Source: DTU089 sp964421815
GTDB taxonomy: Bacteria; Bacillota; Clostridia; Oscillospirales; Acutalibacteraceae
Length of the DNA stretch: 64,000 nt
Direction: 5' to 3'
NCBI GenBank assembly: GCA_964421815.1
Contig: CAYQYT010000001.1
Location: 1 to 64,000, forward strand
Part shown: positions 50,932-60,864 of the stretch, piece after piece
How positions within the stretch are numbered: the stretch's first letter is position 1
How the letters are laid out: each line of letters opens with the position of its first letter
Made by a program: the position numbers and the translations under genes
The notes under the pieces: model-generated
The model's database searches: none
What the model saw: only the letters and a program-made list of their open reading frames with translations
Told to the model about the DNA's origin: nothing

Positions 50932-51513
50932 ATGATAAATTTTAACGGAAATGTCGTTCTTGCATCCCAATCACCAAGACGGCAGGAATTGATAAAACTT
51001 ATTTTTGAAAATTTTCGGGTGCTTACTGCGGATTGCGACGAAACTCTACCCGAGAGTATTGGCGCCAGGGAAGCAGTTGAATATCTATCGAAAATAAAAA
51101 ATTCCGCTTGCGAAAATTCGGCGGGAAGTGACAATCTTATAATTTCCGCTGATACGGTTGTTTCGGTGGATGACATTATTCTCGGCAAACCCGTTGATAA
51201 AGAAGATGCGAGAAGAATGGTGTCCCTTTTAAGCGGAAAAGTGCATCAGGTTTATACGGGTGTGACGATTTCCTTTAACGGAAAATCTTTAACATTCAGC
51301 GAAAAGACCGATGTTGAGTTTTACAACCTGACAAATGCGGAAATTGAAGAATATATAAACACTTCTGAGCCCTATGATAAAGCGGGGGCTTACGGGATTC
51401 AAGGACAAGCGGGATTGCTTATAAAAGGTATAAAAGGCGACTACTATAATGTAGTGGGCTTGCCCGTTGCCCGACTTAAAAGGGAAGTTCTTGAATTTAT
51501 AAATAATCTGTGA
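50932..51513 (+). CDS. maf: Maf-type nucleoside triphosphate pyrophosphatase
   Basis: 193 residues. VVLASQSPRRQELIKLI at the start, ISADTVVSVDDIILGKP, YTGV and YDKAGAYGIQGQAGLLIKGI are the Maf signature blocks. It hydrolyses modified or non-standard NTPs and dTTP/UTP to prevent misincorporation or regulate division. Confidence 0.94.
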   Translation: MINFNGNVVLASQSPRRQELIKLIFENFRVLTADCDETLPESIGAREAVEYLSKIKNSACENSAGSDNLIISADTVVSVDDIILGKPVDKEDARRMVSLLSGKVHQVYTGVTISFNGKSLTFSEKTDVEFYNLTNAEIEEYINTSEPYDKAGAYGIQGQAGLLIKGIKGDYYNVVGLPVARLKREVLEFINNL

Positions 51514-51563
51514 TAACATAAAAAATATCGGAGATTTTATTTCAGCGAAAGGCGGTGCTTTTT

Positions 51564-53072
51564 TTGGCAGAAAAGACTAAAGATGTTTATGTCGAACCCC
51601 AAGTAACCGAAGAAGATATAGAAAAACAGCGACAACAGCAGGAAAAGGAATACCTGGGCCCCCGTGAAATGGCGGCATACATAATCTCGGGTATCGGTGA
51701 CAAAAACTGGGAAACCTTTAACGGAAACAACGAGTTTTTCTACACCACAAGTTTCCAGCATGTCAGCCCCATTACCCTGAGCGTGGCGCAGTCAATCTGT
51801 ACTGTTCTTGATACCTTTGACAATGCCATTTCGGGTCCCATACTTGACAGAACTCGTACCCGTTGGGGCAGGGTGCGTCCGTATCTTGTTTTGACACTTC
51901 CTTTCTGGCTTTTTTCCGCGTTAATGCCCTATATTTTGCCCGACGGACTTTCTCAGGCGACACTTCTTATACTGTTTTTGATTATAAGATACGTGGGCTC
52001 AATCTCTAACTCATTTTACACCCCGGCATATCAGGCGGTGCTTTACAATTTAACCCCCAATGTTAACGAGAGAAACAAACTTATTGCGGCGGATACCTAC
52101 GTTGACCTTTTCGGTGTGTGGTTGCCCTCATTGTTCCCGTTCTTTGTTGACTATTTGCCGAGAACAATACCCACGAAAAACATTTACTTAATGGGTGCCG
52201 TTATCTTTATGGCCCTTGTTGTTATTTTCCGTGTGTTCGGATTCTTCAGTCTTCGTGAAAGAGTGCCCCTTGCATCCCGTGAGGAAATGAAAAGCACAAG
52301 TATCTGGAAATCCGTTAAGCAGGTTGCCTCCTGCCGTCCCATGTGGGCGCTTCTTGCAAAGAATTTCTGCGGTATGGGTAAAGGAACGGGACAGAGTGTT
52401 GCAAACTATTTCTGGCTCAACTGTACGGGAAAACTTTCCAACGCGGCAATTTCGGGATTGTTCACGGGACTTCCCAGTTATTTTGTACTGCCCTTTGCAA
52501 CAAAAATGGCGAAAAAGATTGGTGTTAAGAAACTTTCCGTACTTGCATACGGCTATTGCGGAGTAGTTTATCTTATAATGTATTTCATAGGTTATCATCC
52601 TACGGAAAACAGTATTATTAACCTTATAATAATTATCATCGGTCTTACATTTGCCGGTGCAATGAACTCCATTCAGCGTTTCTGCGGAACCGCGCTTCAG
52701 GGTGATCTGTATGATTATGTTGAGTGGAAAACAGGTATAAGAAACGAGGGCATGATGAGTGCCGCCATGGGCTATATCACCCTTATTACAAACAATATTT
52801 CTACAATTTTAAGCGGTATAATCATTGCCGCCATAAAGTACGAGCCGTTAATGAACTCATACGGTGTTGTTATTCCTCAAACGGATCCCCACATGCTCAA
52901 CGCAATTTGGGCAGTCTTTACTCTTGCTCCCGCATTCGGACGAATCGGCAAGGCGATTTCCCTTTCATTCTTCAATGTTGACGGCAAAGTGAGAGAACAG
53001 ATGATGGAAGATCTTGCAGTTTCGAGGGCGGCAAAATTAAAGAGCAGAACAGGCTCGGATGAAGAAAACTAA
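51564..53072 (+). CDS. MFS sugar transporter of the GPH (MelB-like) family
   Basis: About 502 residues with 12 predicted transmembrane helices. A TTG start at 51564 behind AAAGGCGG is preferred. GPH-type signatures: DTFDNAISGPILDRTRTRWG (the Asp-containing motif near helix II), RVRPYLVL and DYVEWKTGIRNEGMM. It probably imports glycosides or pentosides by cation symport. Gene neighbours do not name the sugar. Confidence 0.87.
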   Translation: MAEKTKDVYVEPQVTEEDIEKQRQQQEKEYLGPREMAAYIISGIGDKNWETFNGNNEFFYTTSFQHVSPITLSVAQSICTVLDTFDNAISGPILDRTRTRWGRVRPYLVLTLPFWLFSALMPYILPDGLSQATLLILFLIIRYVGSISNSFYTPAYQAVLYNLTPNVNERNKLIAADTYVDLFGVWLPSLFPFFVDYLPRTIPTKNIYLMGAVIFMALVVIFRVFGFFSLRERVPLASREEMKSTSIWKSVKQVASCRPMWALLAKNFCGMGKGTGQSVANYFWLNCTGKLSNAAISGLFTGLPSYFVLPFATKMAKKIGVKKLSVLAYGYCGVVYLIMYFIGYHPTENSIINLIIIIIGLTFAGAMNSIQRFCGTALQGDLYDYVEWKTGIRNEGMMSAAMGYITLITNNISTILSGIIIAAIKYEPLMNSYGVVIPQTDPHMLNAIWAVFTLAPAFGRIGKAISLSFFNVDGKVREQMMEDLAVSRAAKLKSRTGSDEEN

Positions 53073-53089
53073 TTGGAGTATAAATTACC

Positions 53090-53860
53090 ATGAGAGTAGT
53101 AGTTAAAGTAGGAACATCAACACTTGCCCACAGTACGGGATGCATAAATATCAGACATGTGGAAGAACTTTGCAAGGTACTTTCCGACCTGAAAAACGCA
53201 GGACACGAGGTAATTCTTGTTTCCTCGGGTGCTATCGGAATGGGAATAGGAAAACTCTCCCTTAAAGAAAAGCCCTCGGATATGCCCACAAAACAGGCGG
53301 CTGCTGCCGTGGGACAGTGTGAATTGATGTATGCCTATGATAAACTTTTTTCCGAATACAATCACACAGTTGCCCAGATTCTTCTTACAGGTCTTGATTT
53401 GGAAGATGCCACAAGGCATCAAAACATAAAAAACACAATGAACAGACTTCTGGAACTGAATGTTCTCCCCATTATTAACGAGAATGACACGGTTAATACG
53501 GACGAAATTTCCGTGGGCGACAACGATACCTTGGGTGCCATTGTTGCTGTTAGTATGAAAGCGGATTTACTTGTAATGCTTTCCGATATTGACGGTCTTT
53601 ATACTGCTGACCCCAGGGAAGATGAAAACGCAATTCTTCTTTCCGAAATTACGGAAATTACTCCCGAAATCGAGAGATTGGGCGGAAAAAGCGGTACAAA
53701 TCTCGGTACGGGCGGTATGGCAACAAAACTTTCCGCCGCAAAAAAATGCGTGGCAAAGGGTACGGATGTTGTTATTGCCAACGGCTCATCCCCCGCAATT
53801 CTGTACGATATAATGGACGGAAAAAAAGCAGGAACAAGATTCATTGCAAAAAAGGATTGA
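53090..53860 (+). CDS. proB: Glutamate 5-kinase
   Basis: 256 residues: only the amino-acid-kinase domain (VVKVGTSTLAHSTG, VSSGAIGMGIGKL, NENDTVNTDEISVGDNDTLG, GGMATKLSAAK); the C-terminal PUA domain of E. coli ProB is absent. First step of proline synthesis from glutamate. proA follows after 4 bases. Confidence 0.96.
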   Translation: MRVVVKVGTSTLAHSTGCINIRHVEELCKVLSDLKNAGHEVILVSSGAIGMGIGKLSLKEKPSDMPTKQAAAAVGQCELMYAYDKLFSEYNHTVAQILLTGLDLEDATRHQNIKNTMNRLLELNVLPIINENDTVNTDEISVGDNDTLGAIVAVSMKADLLVMLSDIDGLYTADPREDENAILLSEITEITPEIERLGGKSGTNLGTGGMATKLSAAKKCVAKGTDVVIANGSSPAILYDIMDGKKAGTRFIAKKD

Positions 53861-53864
53861 TTAT

Positions 53865-55124
53865 ATGAAATCAACTTCAGAAATATTAAAGGAAGCAAAG
53901 GCGGCAAAATCAGTCCTGGGCTCTCTCGATTCGGAAACGAAAAATAAAGCCCTTCTAAAAATGGCGGATGCTTTGGAAGAAAACTGCGACTCTATTTTAG
54001 AAGCAAATGCCAAAGATATGGAAAAAGCAAAGGGCACAATTTCCGATGTTATGCTTGACAGACTTTGTCTTACAAAAGAACGTATTGAGGGTATGGCGAA
54101 AGGTATCCGCGAGGTTGCCCAACTTCCCGACCCCGTGGGCGAAGTTCTTGCAAGAGTTGAACGACCCAGCGGAATAGTTGTTGAAAAAACCGCAGTTCCC
54201 ATGGGTGTTGTGGCTATAATTTACGAAAGCCGTCCCAATGTAACTTCCGATGCGGCGGCACTTGCCATTAAAAGCGGCAATGTGTGTGTACTGCGGGGTG
54301 GAAAAGAAGCATTCCTGTCCGCAGATGCCATTGTAAATGCCATGAGAAAAGGTCTTGTTTCCCTGGGGCTTCCCGAAACTCTCGTAAACCTTGTGCAAGA
54401 TACCACAAGACAGAGTGCAAATGAACTTATGAACGCGGTGGGATATGTGGATTTGCTTATTCCCCGTGGGGGCGCAGGGCTTATAAAGGCTTGTACGGAA
54501 AACGCAAAAGTACCCTGCATACAGACAGGAACGGGTATCTGCCACATTTATGTTGACGAAAGTGCTGATATTGAAAAGGCATTGAATATTGTTGAAAACG
54601 CAAAAACAAGCAGACCCTCCGTTTGTAATGCGGCGGAAGTGCTTATTGTAAACAGCAAAATTGCCCATAAGTTTTTACCTCTTTTAAAAGAAAGACTTGT
54701 GGATGAAAGAGCAAAGGACGGCAAAATTCCCGTAGAACTTCGCCTTGATGACAGAGCCTCAAAGATAATTGGGGGAAAAACGGCAGGCGAAAATGATTTT
54801 GATACGGAATTTCTCGATTACATTCTCGCAGTTAAAACCGTTGATTGCACGGAAGATGCCATAGATCATATTTCCCTCCACTCAACAGGACACAGCGAAG
54901 CAATTGTTACGGAAAATAAAGATAGCGCGGAGAAATTTACACGTGCCGTTGACAGTGCGGCGGTTTATGTGAATGCTTCAACTCGATTTACCGACGGCGG
55001 TGAGTTCGGCTTGGGCTGTGAAATGGGAATTTCCACCCAAAAACTCCACGCAAGAGGCCCCATGGGTTTGAAAGAATTAACGACATACAAGTTTATCATA
55101 AAGGGCGACGGACAAGTTCGCTGA
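53865..55124 (+). CDS. proA: Gamma-glutamyl phosphate reductase
   Basis: 419 residues of the aldehyde dehydrogenase superfamily. VERPSGIVVEKTAVPMGVVA, IYESRPNVTSDAAAL, PRGGAGLI and SRPSVCNAAEVLI with the catalytic Cys, then FGLGCEMGISTQKLHARGPM, are ProA blocks. It reduces glutamyl-5-phosphate to the semialdehyde. Start at the ATG at 53865. Confidence 0.97.
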   Translation: MKSTSEILKEAKAAKSVLGSLDSETKNKALLKMADALEENCDSILEANAKDMEKAKGTISDVMLDRLCLTKERIEGMAKGIREVAQLPDPVGEVLARVERPSGIVVEKTAVPMGVVAIIYESRPNVTSDAAALAIKSGNVCVLRGGKEAFLSADAIVNAMRKGLVSLGLPETLVNLVQDTTRQSANELMNAVGYVDLLIPRGGAGLIKACTENAKVPCIQTGTGICHIYVDESADIEKALNIVENAKTSRPSVCNAAEVLIVNSKIAHKFLPLLKERLVDERAKDGKIPVELRLDDRASKIIGGKTAGENDFDTEFLDYILAVKTVDCTEDAIDHISLHSTGHSEAIVTENKDSAEKFTRAVDSAAVYVNASTRFTDGGEFGLGCEMGISTQKLHARGPMGLKELTTYKFIIKGDGQVR

Positions 55125-55136
55125 AAGGGTGATTTT

Positions 55137-55940
55137 ATGAAAACAGTAGGCTTTATCGGTTGCGGAAATATGGGCGGTGCCCTTGCAAGAGCTGCCGCAA
55201 AATCCGTTGGTGCAGAAAACATTTTCGTTTTTGATATTGATTTAAAAAAATCAAAGGAGTTTGCGGAAGAAACGGATGTAAATGTTGCAGATGCGGAGTA
55301 CATCGTTTTAAACTGTGACTATATTTTCCTCGGTGTTAAGCCCCAGATGCTTAAAAATCTGTTTGAAAAAATCGCCCCCGTAATTGAGGAAAGAACAACG
55401 GATTTTACATTGGTTTCAATGGCGGCGGGAGTGTCTTTGAGTTCTCTTGGTTCAATGGCGCAAATTGATTGCCCCATTATAAGAATAATGCCCAATATGC
55501 CCGCAAGCGTTGGGGAGGGAATGATTCTCTACACCGCAAACGAATTTGTTTCCAAAGAAGATATAGACGGCTTTATTGAAACAATGAAATATGCGGGACT
55601 TCTCGATAAAATCGACGAGGACAAAATCGACGCGGCAAGTTGTGTTTCCGGTTGCGGACCCGCTTTTGTATTTATGTTCTGCGAAGCCCTTGCGGACGGA
55701 GCAGTTGAATGTGGACTCCCCCGTGATAAAGCTCTGCTTTATGCGGCGCAAACCCTTATAGGCTCCGCACAGATGCTCATTAAAACAGGGGAGCATCCGG
55801 GAAAACTCAAGGATGCGGTTTGCAGTCCTGCGGGGAGTACCATTGAGGGTGTAAAAGCCCTTGAAAACGGCTCTTTCAGAGCAAGTGCAATGGATGCGGT
55901 CAGAAAGGCATATGACAGAACCTTGGAATTAGGCAAATGA
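55137..55940 (+). CDS. proC: Pyrroline-5-carboxylate reductase
   Basis: 267 residues with the Rossmann motif GFIGCGNMGGALARAAAK and the family end block SPAGSTIEGVKALE, VSGCGPAFVFMF also typical. It makes proline from pyrroline-5-carboxylate with NAD(P)H. Completes the proB-proA-proC operon. Confidence 0.96.
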   Translation: MKTVGFIGCGNMGGALARAAAKSVGAENIFVFDIDLKKSKEFAEETDVNVADAEYIVLNCDYIFLGVKPQMLKNLFEKIAPVIEERTTDFTLVSMAAGVSLSSLGSMAQIDCPIIRIMPNMPASVGEGMILYTANEFVSKEDIDGFIETMKYAGLLDKIDEDKIDAASCVSGCGPAFVFMFCEALADGAVECGLPRDKALLYAAQTLIGSAQMLIKTGEHPGKLKDAVCSPAGSTIEGVKALENGSFRASAMDAVRKAYDRTLELGK

Positions 55941-55950
55941 TGGATTTATT

Positions 55951-55986
55951 GGATGCAAAAACTTTTGTTTTTGCATCCGTTTTTTG
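55951..55986 (+). terminator. Terminator of proBAC
   Basis: GGATGCAAAAAC-TTTT-GTTTTTGCATCC followed by GTTTTTTG. Confidence 0.85.
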
Positions 55987-56050
55987 TTGAAATCAAAAGG
56001 ACTGTATGATACAATTAAAATGTAGTAATTTTTGATTTGGGGTGATATGG

Positions 56051-56734
56051 ATGATAAAAGCAGCGGTTTTTGACCTTGACCATACATTGTTTGACAGATA
56101 CGGAACAATAAGAAATATTGCTCCCGATTTGGTTGAGGAATTCGACGTTTCCAACGGAGTGACTGCGGATGTTTTTGCAGAGGCACTTATCTATGCGGAC
56201 AAACATTATGTTCACCTGGGATGGAAAGATGTCTATGCCTGTCTTATTGAGAAAAATATTTTCAAAACCATTCCGCCCTATGAGGTGTATGTTGAAACCC
56301 TTTTAAAAAATTTTAGAAAAACCACCGTGGAATATGATTTTGCAATTCCCGTTTTGAAAGAAATCAGAGAGATGGGAATAAAAACCGCCCTTATTACCAA
56401 CGGTGACCCCAAATTACAGCATTTTAAAATAACATCCTTGAATTTGGATGACCAATTTGAAGAAATAATTGTCAGCGGAGAAACCCCCTTTGCAAAACCC
56501 GATCCGAAGATTTTTCAGCTTATGGCGGAAAAACTGGGTATTGATACAAGCGAAATGATGTATATAGGGGATCACCCCCTGAACGATATTGAGGGTTCAA
56601 GAAATGCGGGTTGCGTACCCGTGTGGGTTAAAACCACGGGAGTGTGGGCGTTCCCCGAAATAGAAAAGCCCCAATTACAGGTTGAAACCGTACGGGATGT
56701 TCCCGAACTTTTAAAGACTTTAAACGAAAGGTAA
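56051..56734 (+). CDS. HAD-family phosphatase
   Basis: 227 residues. HAD motifs: I VFDLDHTLFD (residues 6-15), II ITNGDPKLQH, III/IV KPDPKIFQ and YIGDHPLNDIEGSRNAG. A helical cap between motifs I and II marks subclass I. It likely dephosphorylates a small sugar or nucleotide phosphate. Start at the ATG at 56051. ygiQ-type gene follows after 5 bases. Confidence 0.85.
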   Translation: MIKAAVFDLDHTLFDRYGTIRNIAPDLVEEFDVSNGVTADVFAEALIYADKHYVHLGWKDVYACLIEKNIFKTIPPYEVYVETLLKNFRKTTVEYDFAIPVLKEIREMGIKTALITNGDPKLQHFKITSLNLDDQFEEIIVSGETPFAKPDPKIFQLMAEKLGIDTSEMMYIGDHPLNDIEGSRNAGCVPVWVKTTGVWAFPEIEKPQLQVETVRDVPELLKTLNER

Positions 56735-56739
56735 AAGAT

Positions 56740-58650
56740 ATGAAAGGCACGGGCTTTTTACCTATAACCGCTGAAGATGTCAAAGAGCGGGGATGGGCAG
56801 AAGTTGATTTTGTATATGTATGCGGAGATGCTTATGTTGATCACCCCTCCTTCGGCGCGGCTATAATTACCCGGGTACTTGAGGAGCAGGGCTTCAATGT
56901 GGCTTTTCTTCCCCAGCCCGAATTTCATAATTGCAAAGATTTCACACGTTTCGGGAAACCCCGCTTGGGATTTCTTGTGAGTGCGGGAAATATAGATTCA
57001 ATGGTGGCCCATTATACCGTAGCTAAAAGAAAAAGAAATTACGATTACTATTCTCCCGGCGGTAAAATTGGGCTTCGTCCCGACAGGGCAACGCAAGTTT
57101 ACTGCCGTCTTATAAGGGAAGCATATCCCGATAGTCCAATTATAATCGGCGGACTTGAAGCGTCACTTCGCAGATTTGCACATTTCGACTATTGGAAGGA
57201 CCAAGTTATTGAAAGTTTACTCATTTCATCGGGGGCAGATATTTTAACCTACGGAATGGGCGAAAATGTAATACGCAAAATAGCGGCACTTCTTGACAAA
57301 GGTGTTCCCGTTTCAAAAATCCGTGATGTGCGGGGAACTGTCTGGTTGGGTAAGCGAGAAGATAAAATCCATTTTGAAACCGAGGGACAATGGGATTTTG
57401 AAAAACTGAAAAACGACAAGGAGTATTACGCAAAAGCCTTTGCCGTTCAGTATAAAAATCAGGACAGTGCCTACGGTAAAGCCCTTGTGGAATATTACGG
57501 GGATAAAATGCTTGTGCAAAATCCCCCCATGCCCCCACTTGAAAGAGAGGAACTTGACAGGGTCTATGCCCTGCCGTTTATGAGGGATTATCACCCGATA
57601 TACGAAAGTCAGGGCGGTGTTCCCGCAATTACGGAAGTTAAATTTTCTCTGACGCATAATCGGGGTTGCTTCGGCGGTTGTAATTTCTGCGCCCTTGCAT
57701 TCCATCAGGGCAGAAGCGTCCGTTCAAGAAGTGTTGAAAGCGTTGTTGAGGAAGCAAAACTCTTAACGGAACTTAAAGATTTTAAAGGCTATATAAATGA
57801 TGTGGGCGGTCCCACGGCAAATTTCCGTTACCCCGCCTGTGAAAAACAAATTAAAAGCGGAGTGTGTCCCGATCGAAAATGCCTTGCCCCCGAACCCTGC
57901 AAAAATTTAAAGGCGGATCATAGCGAATACATTGAATTGCTTTCACAAATAGAAAGCCTGCCCAAAGTGAAAAAGGTGTTCATCCGTTCGGGCATAAGAT
58001 ACGACTATCTCAATGCGGACAAAACACCCTCGGGCAATGCTTTTTTCAAGAAACTTGTCAAAGACCATGTCAGCGGTCAGTTAAAGGTTGCACCAGAGCA
58101 TTGTTCGGGCAATGTTTTGCGTCTTATGGGTAAGCCCGATTTCAAAATATACGAAAAATTCAAGGACAGATATTTTGAACTGACAAAAAGTTTCGGCAAG
58201 GAGCAGTATCTTGTTCCCTACCTTATGTCCAGCCATCCCGGAAGCACCCTTTCCGATGCAGTTAAACTTGCGGAATTCATAAAGCGTTGGAATTACAATC
58301 CCGAGCAGGTGCAGGATTTCTATCCCACCCCGGGCACTGCTTCAACGGTTATGTTTTACACGGGTCTTGACCCTTTTACAATGAAAGAGGTCTATGTTCC
58401 GAAAACTGCGGAAGAAAAAAGAATGCAAAGGGCATTGTTACAATGCGCTGACCCGAAGAACGCGGATTTAGTAAGAACGGCTCTTAAAAAATGCCATAGG
58501 GAAGACCTTATAGGCTATGACAAAAAATGCCTTGTAAAACCCTCTTATAAGGACAGAGTGGAACAAGCTAAAAGACAGAATACAAAAAATAACAAGAATA
58601 AAAACACCCGAGGTAATTACGGTAACTCCAATAGGGGAAAGAGGAGATAA
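56740..58650 (+). CDS. YgiQ-family (UPF0313) radical SAM protein
   Basis: 636 residues. N-terminal cobalamin-binding-like region (VDFVYVCGDAYVDHPSFGAA, GLEASLRRFAHFDYW), radical SAM motif CFGGCNFCAL (about 311-320) and family block FYPTPGTASTVMFYTG. The C-terminus is basic and rich in Asn and Lys. The family is widespread but its reaction is not settled. GH43 follows after 1 base. Confidence 0.92.
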   Translation: MKGTGFLPITAEDVKERGWAEVDFVYVCGDAYVDHPSFGAAIITRVLEEQGFNVAFLPQPEFHNCKDFTRFGKPRLGFLVSAGNIDSMVAHYTVAKRKRNYDYYSPGGKIGLRPDRATQVYCRLIREAYPDSPIIIGGLEASLRRFAHFDYWKDQVIESLLISSGADILTYGMGENVIRKIAALLDKGVPVSKIRDVRGTVWLGKREDKIHFETEGQWDFEKLKNDKEYYAKAFAVQYKNQDSAYGKALVEYYGDKMLVQNPPMPPLEREELDRVYALPFMRDYHPIYESQGGVPAITEVKFSLTHNRGCFGGCNFCALAFHQGRSVRSRSVESVVEEAKLLTELKDFKGYINDVGGPTANFRYPACEKQIKSGVCPDRKCLAPEPCKNLKADHSEYIELLSQIESLPKVKKVFIRSGIRYDYLNADKTPSGNAFFKKLVKDHVSGQLKVAPEHCSGNVLRLMGKPDFKIYEKFKDRYFELTKSFGKEQYLVPYLMSSHPGSTLSDAVKLAEFIKRWNYNPEQVQDFYPTPGTASTVMFYTGLDPFTMKEVYVPKTAEEKRMQRALLQCADPKNADLVRTALKKCHREDLIGYDKKCLVKPSYKDRVEQAKRQNTKNNKNKNTRGNYGNSNRGKRR

Positions 58651-58651
58651 T

Positions 58652-59593
58652 ATGCAACTTCTGAAAATAGACAAGGAGAATTATGTTGGTCAGGCGGACC
58701 CGTACATTCTCAAGCACAACGGAAAGTTTTATATCTATACCACGGGGGACGACGGTATTTATGCCCACTCCTGCGACACTCTTTTAGGGGATTGGAAGTT
58801 TGAGGGAAGAATTTTCACCATTGAGGGCAGGGATCATTTCTGGGCGCCATCGGTGATTTTCCATGAAGGAAAATTCTATATGTATTTCTCTTTCGAGTAT
58901 TACGATGTTGAACCCGATCAAGGGGGACATCATCAGACAATGCATGTTGCCCAAAGCGAAAACCCTTTGGGACCTTTTTCGGAAGCAAAGCCCATTTTAA
59001 CCCCATTTTCCATTGATTCCCATATTGTAAAAACCGACGCGGGACTTTTCCTTTTCTATTCTCCCAACACCTTTGAGGGTGAGAGAATAGGTACATATAT
59101 AGTGGTGCAGAAAATGGCGGATCCATATACACCCGTGGGGGAGCCCGTTCCCGTTGTCAAGGCTTCAATAGATGAAGAAATCTTTCGCCGCGACAGATAT
59201 AAACCCGGTCAGCATTGGCACACAATCGAGGGTGCCTATTGGTTCTGTGAGGGAGATTGGCAGTACCTTATGTACAGCGGCGGTCGATATGAGGACGAAA
59301 CCTATTTTGTGGGCTATGCCGCCGCAAAAACAGGGGAACAGGATTTAACAAAGGTAAAATTCCGGAAAATGCCCGATGATAAAACCTATGCCCCACTTCT
59401 TCGCAGTAACGAGTGGGAAGAGGGTACGGGACATAACAGCGTTATTAAGGAAGACGGGCAGTATTATATTGTTTACCACGCAAGAAACACCGAGGCGGAC
59501 GGTCTTGACGGGGACAGAAGAAATGCAAGAATTGCAAAAATGCACGTTGAGGACGGCAAGATTTGGGTTGAAAGATACCCGGACCATATATAA
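58652..59593 (+). CDS. GH43-type glycosidase
   Basis: 313 residues, five-bladed beta-propeller. GQADPYILKHNGKFYIYTT has the catalytic base Asp; HFWAPSVIFHEGKFYMYFSF and IDSHIVKTDAGLFLFYSP (pKa-modulating Asp); IEGAYWFCEGDWQYLMYSGG carries the general acid Glu. GH43 enzymes are arabinofuranosidases or xylosidases. No signal peptide. In line with the GH127/GH78 pair for plant-cell-wall sugars. Confidence 0.9.
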   Translation: MQLLKIDKENYVGQADPYILKHNGKFYIYTTGDDGIYAHSCDTLLGDWKFEGRIFTIEGRDHFWAPSVIFHEGKFYMYFSFEYYDVEPDQGGHHQTMHVAQSENPLGPFSEAKPILTPFSIDSHIVKTDAGLFLFYSPNTFEGERIGTYIVVQKMADPYTPVGEPVPVVKASIDEEIFRRDRYKPGQHWHTIEGAYWFCEGDWQYLMYSGGRYEDETYFVGYAAAKTGEQDLTKVKFRKMPDDKTYAPLLRSNEWEEGTGHNSVIKEDGQYYIVYHARNTEADGLDGDRRNARIAKMHVEDGKIWVERYPDHI

Positions 59594-59607
59594 AAGAGGA
59601 GCATACA

Positions 59608-60708
59608 ATGATAATTGACCAACTTGTTGAATTTTCCAATCTTTACGGAAGCAATGAAGAACTTGTTCTTGCAGGGGGCGGAAACACCTCCGCAAAGGAC
59701 GGGGATGTTATGTATATTAAAGGCTCGGGAACTCGCCTTGCAGATATTACCGCCGAGGGATTTGTAAAAATGAGCCGCAGTAAAATTGCGGAGATTTTCA
59801 CAAAAACCTATCCCGACAGCGACAAGGAAAGAGAGGCTCTTTCCCTTGCTGACTTAATGGGGGCAAAGCTTCCGGGACAAGAAAATAAAAGGCCCAGCGT
59901 TGAAACAACTCTCCACTCCCTTTTCCCCCACACCTTTGTGTTGCATTTGCATCCCGCACTTGTAAACGGCATAACCTGTTCCTTAAACGGAGAAAAAACG
60001 GCAAAAGAACTTTTCGGTGACAATGTTTTGTGGGTTGAGCCCTGTAAACCCGGCTACACCCTTGCAAAAAAATGCAATGACGAATTAAAAGCCTATAAGG
60101 AAAAATTCGGCAGGGACGCGGATTTTCTCCTCCTTGCAAATCACGGTATTTTCCTTGCCAACAATACCGCCGACGGTTTGGGAGAAATGCTCTTTTCCGT
60201 AATGTCAAAAATCCGCTCCGTTACGGAAAAAGAAGCGGACTTGTCCGTGGGTGAATTTGACGGAGAAAAAGCACAGGAAGTATTTAACGAACTTTGCGAC
60301 ATTTTCGGTGAGGACAGCGTTATAACCTATGAACCCTCCGCCGTTTCTTTGGAATATGCAAAAAGTAAAGAGAATTTTAATAGGATTTACCAACCCTTTA
60401 ACCCCGACCAGATTGTCTATTGCAAACCCTATCCCGTGTATGCCGAGGAAAAAGAGCAGATTAAAGGTTTAGTTGATAACTACAAGATGGAAAAGGGTTT
60501 TCTTCCCAAGATTATATTTGTTAAGGACTGCGGAATGTACGCGGTGGATTATTCAGAAAAGGGGAGCGAAACTGCGGCGGCTCTCTTTAACGATGCAATG
60601 AAAATTGCAGTTTTTGCGGAAAATTTCGGCGGTGCAAGGTGCCAGAGCCAAGATTTAACGGATTTCATCGTAAATTGGGAAGCGGAAAGCTATCGCAGTA
60701 GGCAATAA
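59608..60708 (+). CDS. Class II aldolase/adducin-family protein
   Basis: 366 residues. N-terminal 210 residues are a class II aldolase: LVLAGGGNTSAKDGDVMYIK, GSGTRLADIT, VLHLHPALVNGITC (His zinc ligands) and LLLANHGIFLANN. The C-terminal part resembles the second half of rhamnulose-1-phosphate aldolase fusion proteins, without a complete dehydrogenase. It may split a deoxy-sugar phosphate. Gene order after GH43 supports a role in pentose or rhamnose use. Confidence 0.8.
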   Translation: MIIDQLVEFSNLYGSNEELVLAGGGNTSAKDGDVMYIKGSGTRLADITAEGFVKMSRSKIAEIFTKTYPDSDKEREALSLADLMGAKLPGQENKRPSVETTLHSLFPHTFVLHLHPALVNGITCSLNGEKTAKELFGDNVLWVEPCKPGYTLAKKCNDELKAYKEKFGRDADFLLLANHGIFLANNTADGLGEMLFSVMSKIRSVTEKEADLSVGEFDGEKAQEVFNELCDIFGEDSVITYEPSAVSLEYAKSKENFNRIYQPFNPDQIVYCKPYPVYAEEKEQIKGLVDNYKMEKGFLPKIIFVKDCGMYAVDYSEKGSETAAALFNDAMKIAVFAENFGGARCQSQDLTDFIVNWEAESYRSRQ

Positions 60709-60730
60709 AAGAAATGCCACAATAACCAAA

Positions 60731-60782
60731 AAAAGTCTTTGTTATTTATGGAATGTTCCAAAAAATAATAAAGGCTTTTTAT
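60731..60782 (+). terminator. Terminator of the GH43-aldolase operon
   Basis: AAAAGTCTTTGTTATT and AATAATAAAGGCTTTTT pair with two G-T pairs and are followed by T residues. Confidence 0.6.
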
Positions 60783-60786
60783 TGTG

Positions 60787-60815
60787 TTGGAATTTTAATA
60801 GATTTATGTTAAAAT
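60787..60815 (+). promoter_or_regulatory. Promoter of the MFS transporter gene
   Basis: TTGGAA (60787-60792), 17 bases, TAAAAT (60810-60815). Confidence 0.5.
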
Positions 60816-60864
60816 CGGTTTGTATAATAGTGATTTCTCAGAAATCATAAAGGAGGAGAAAACG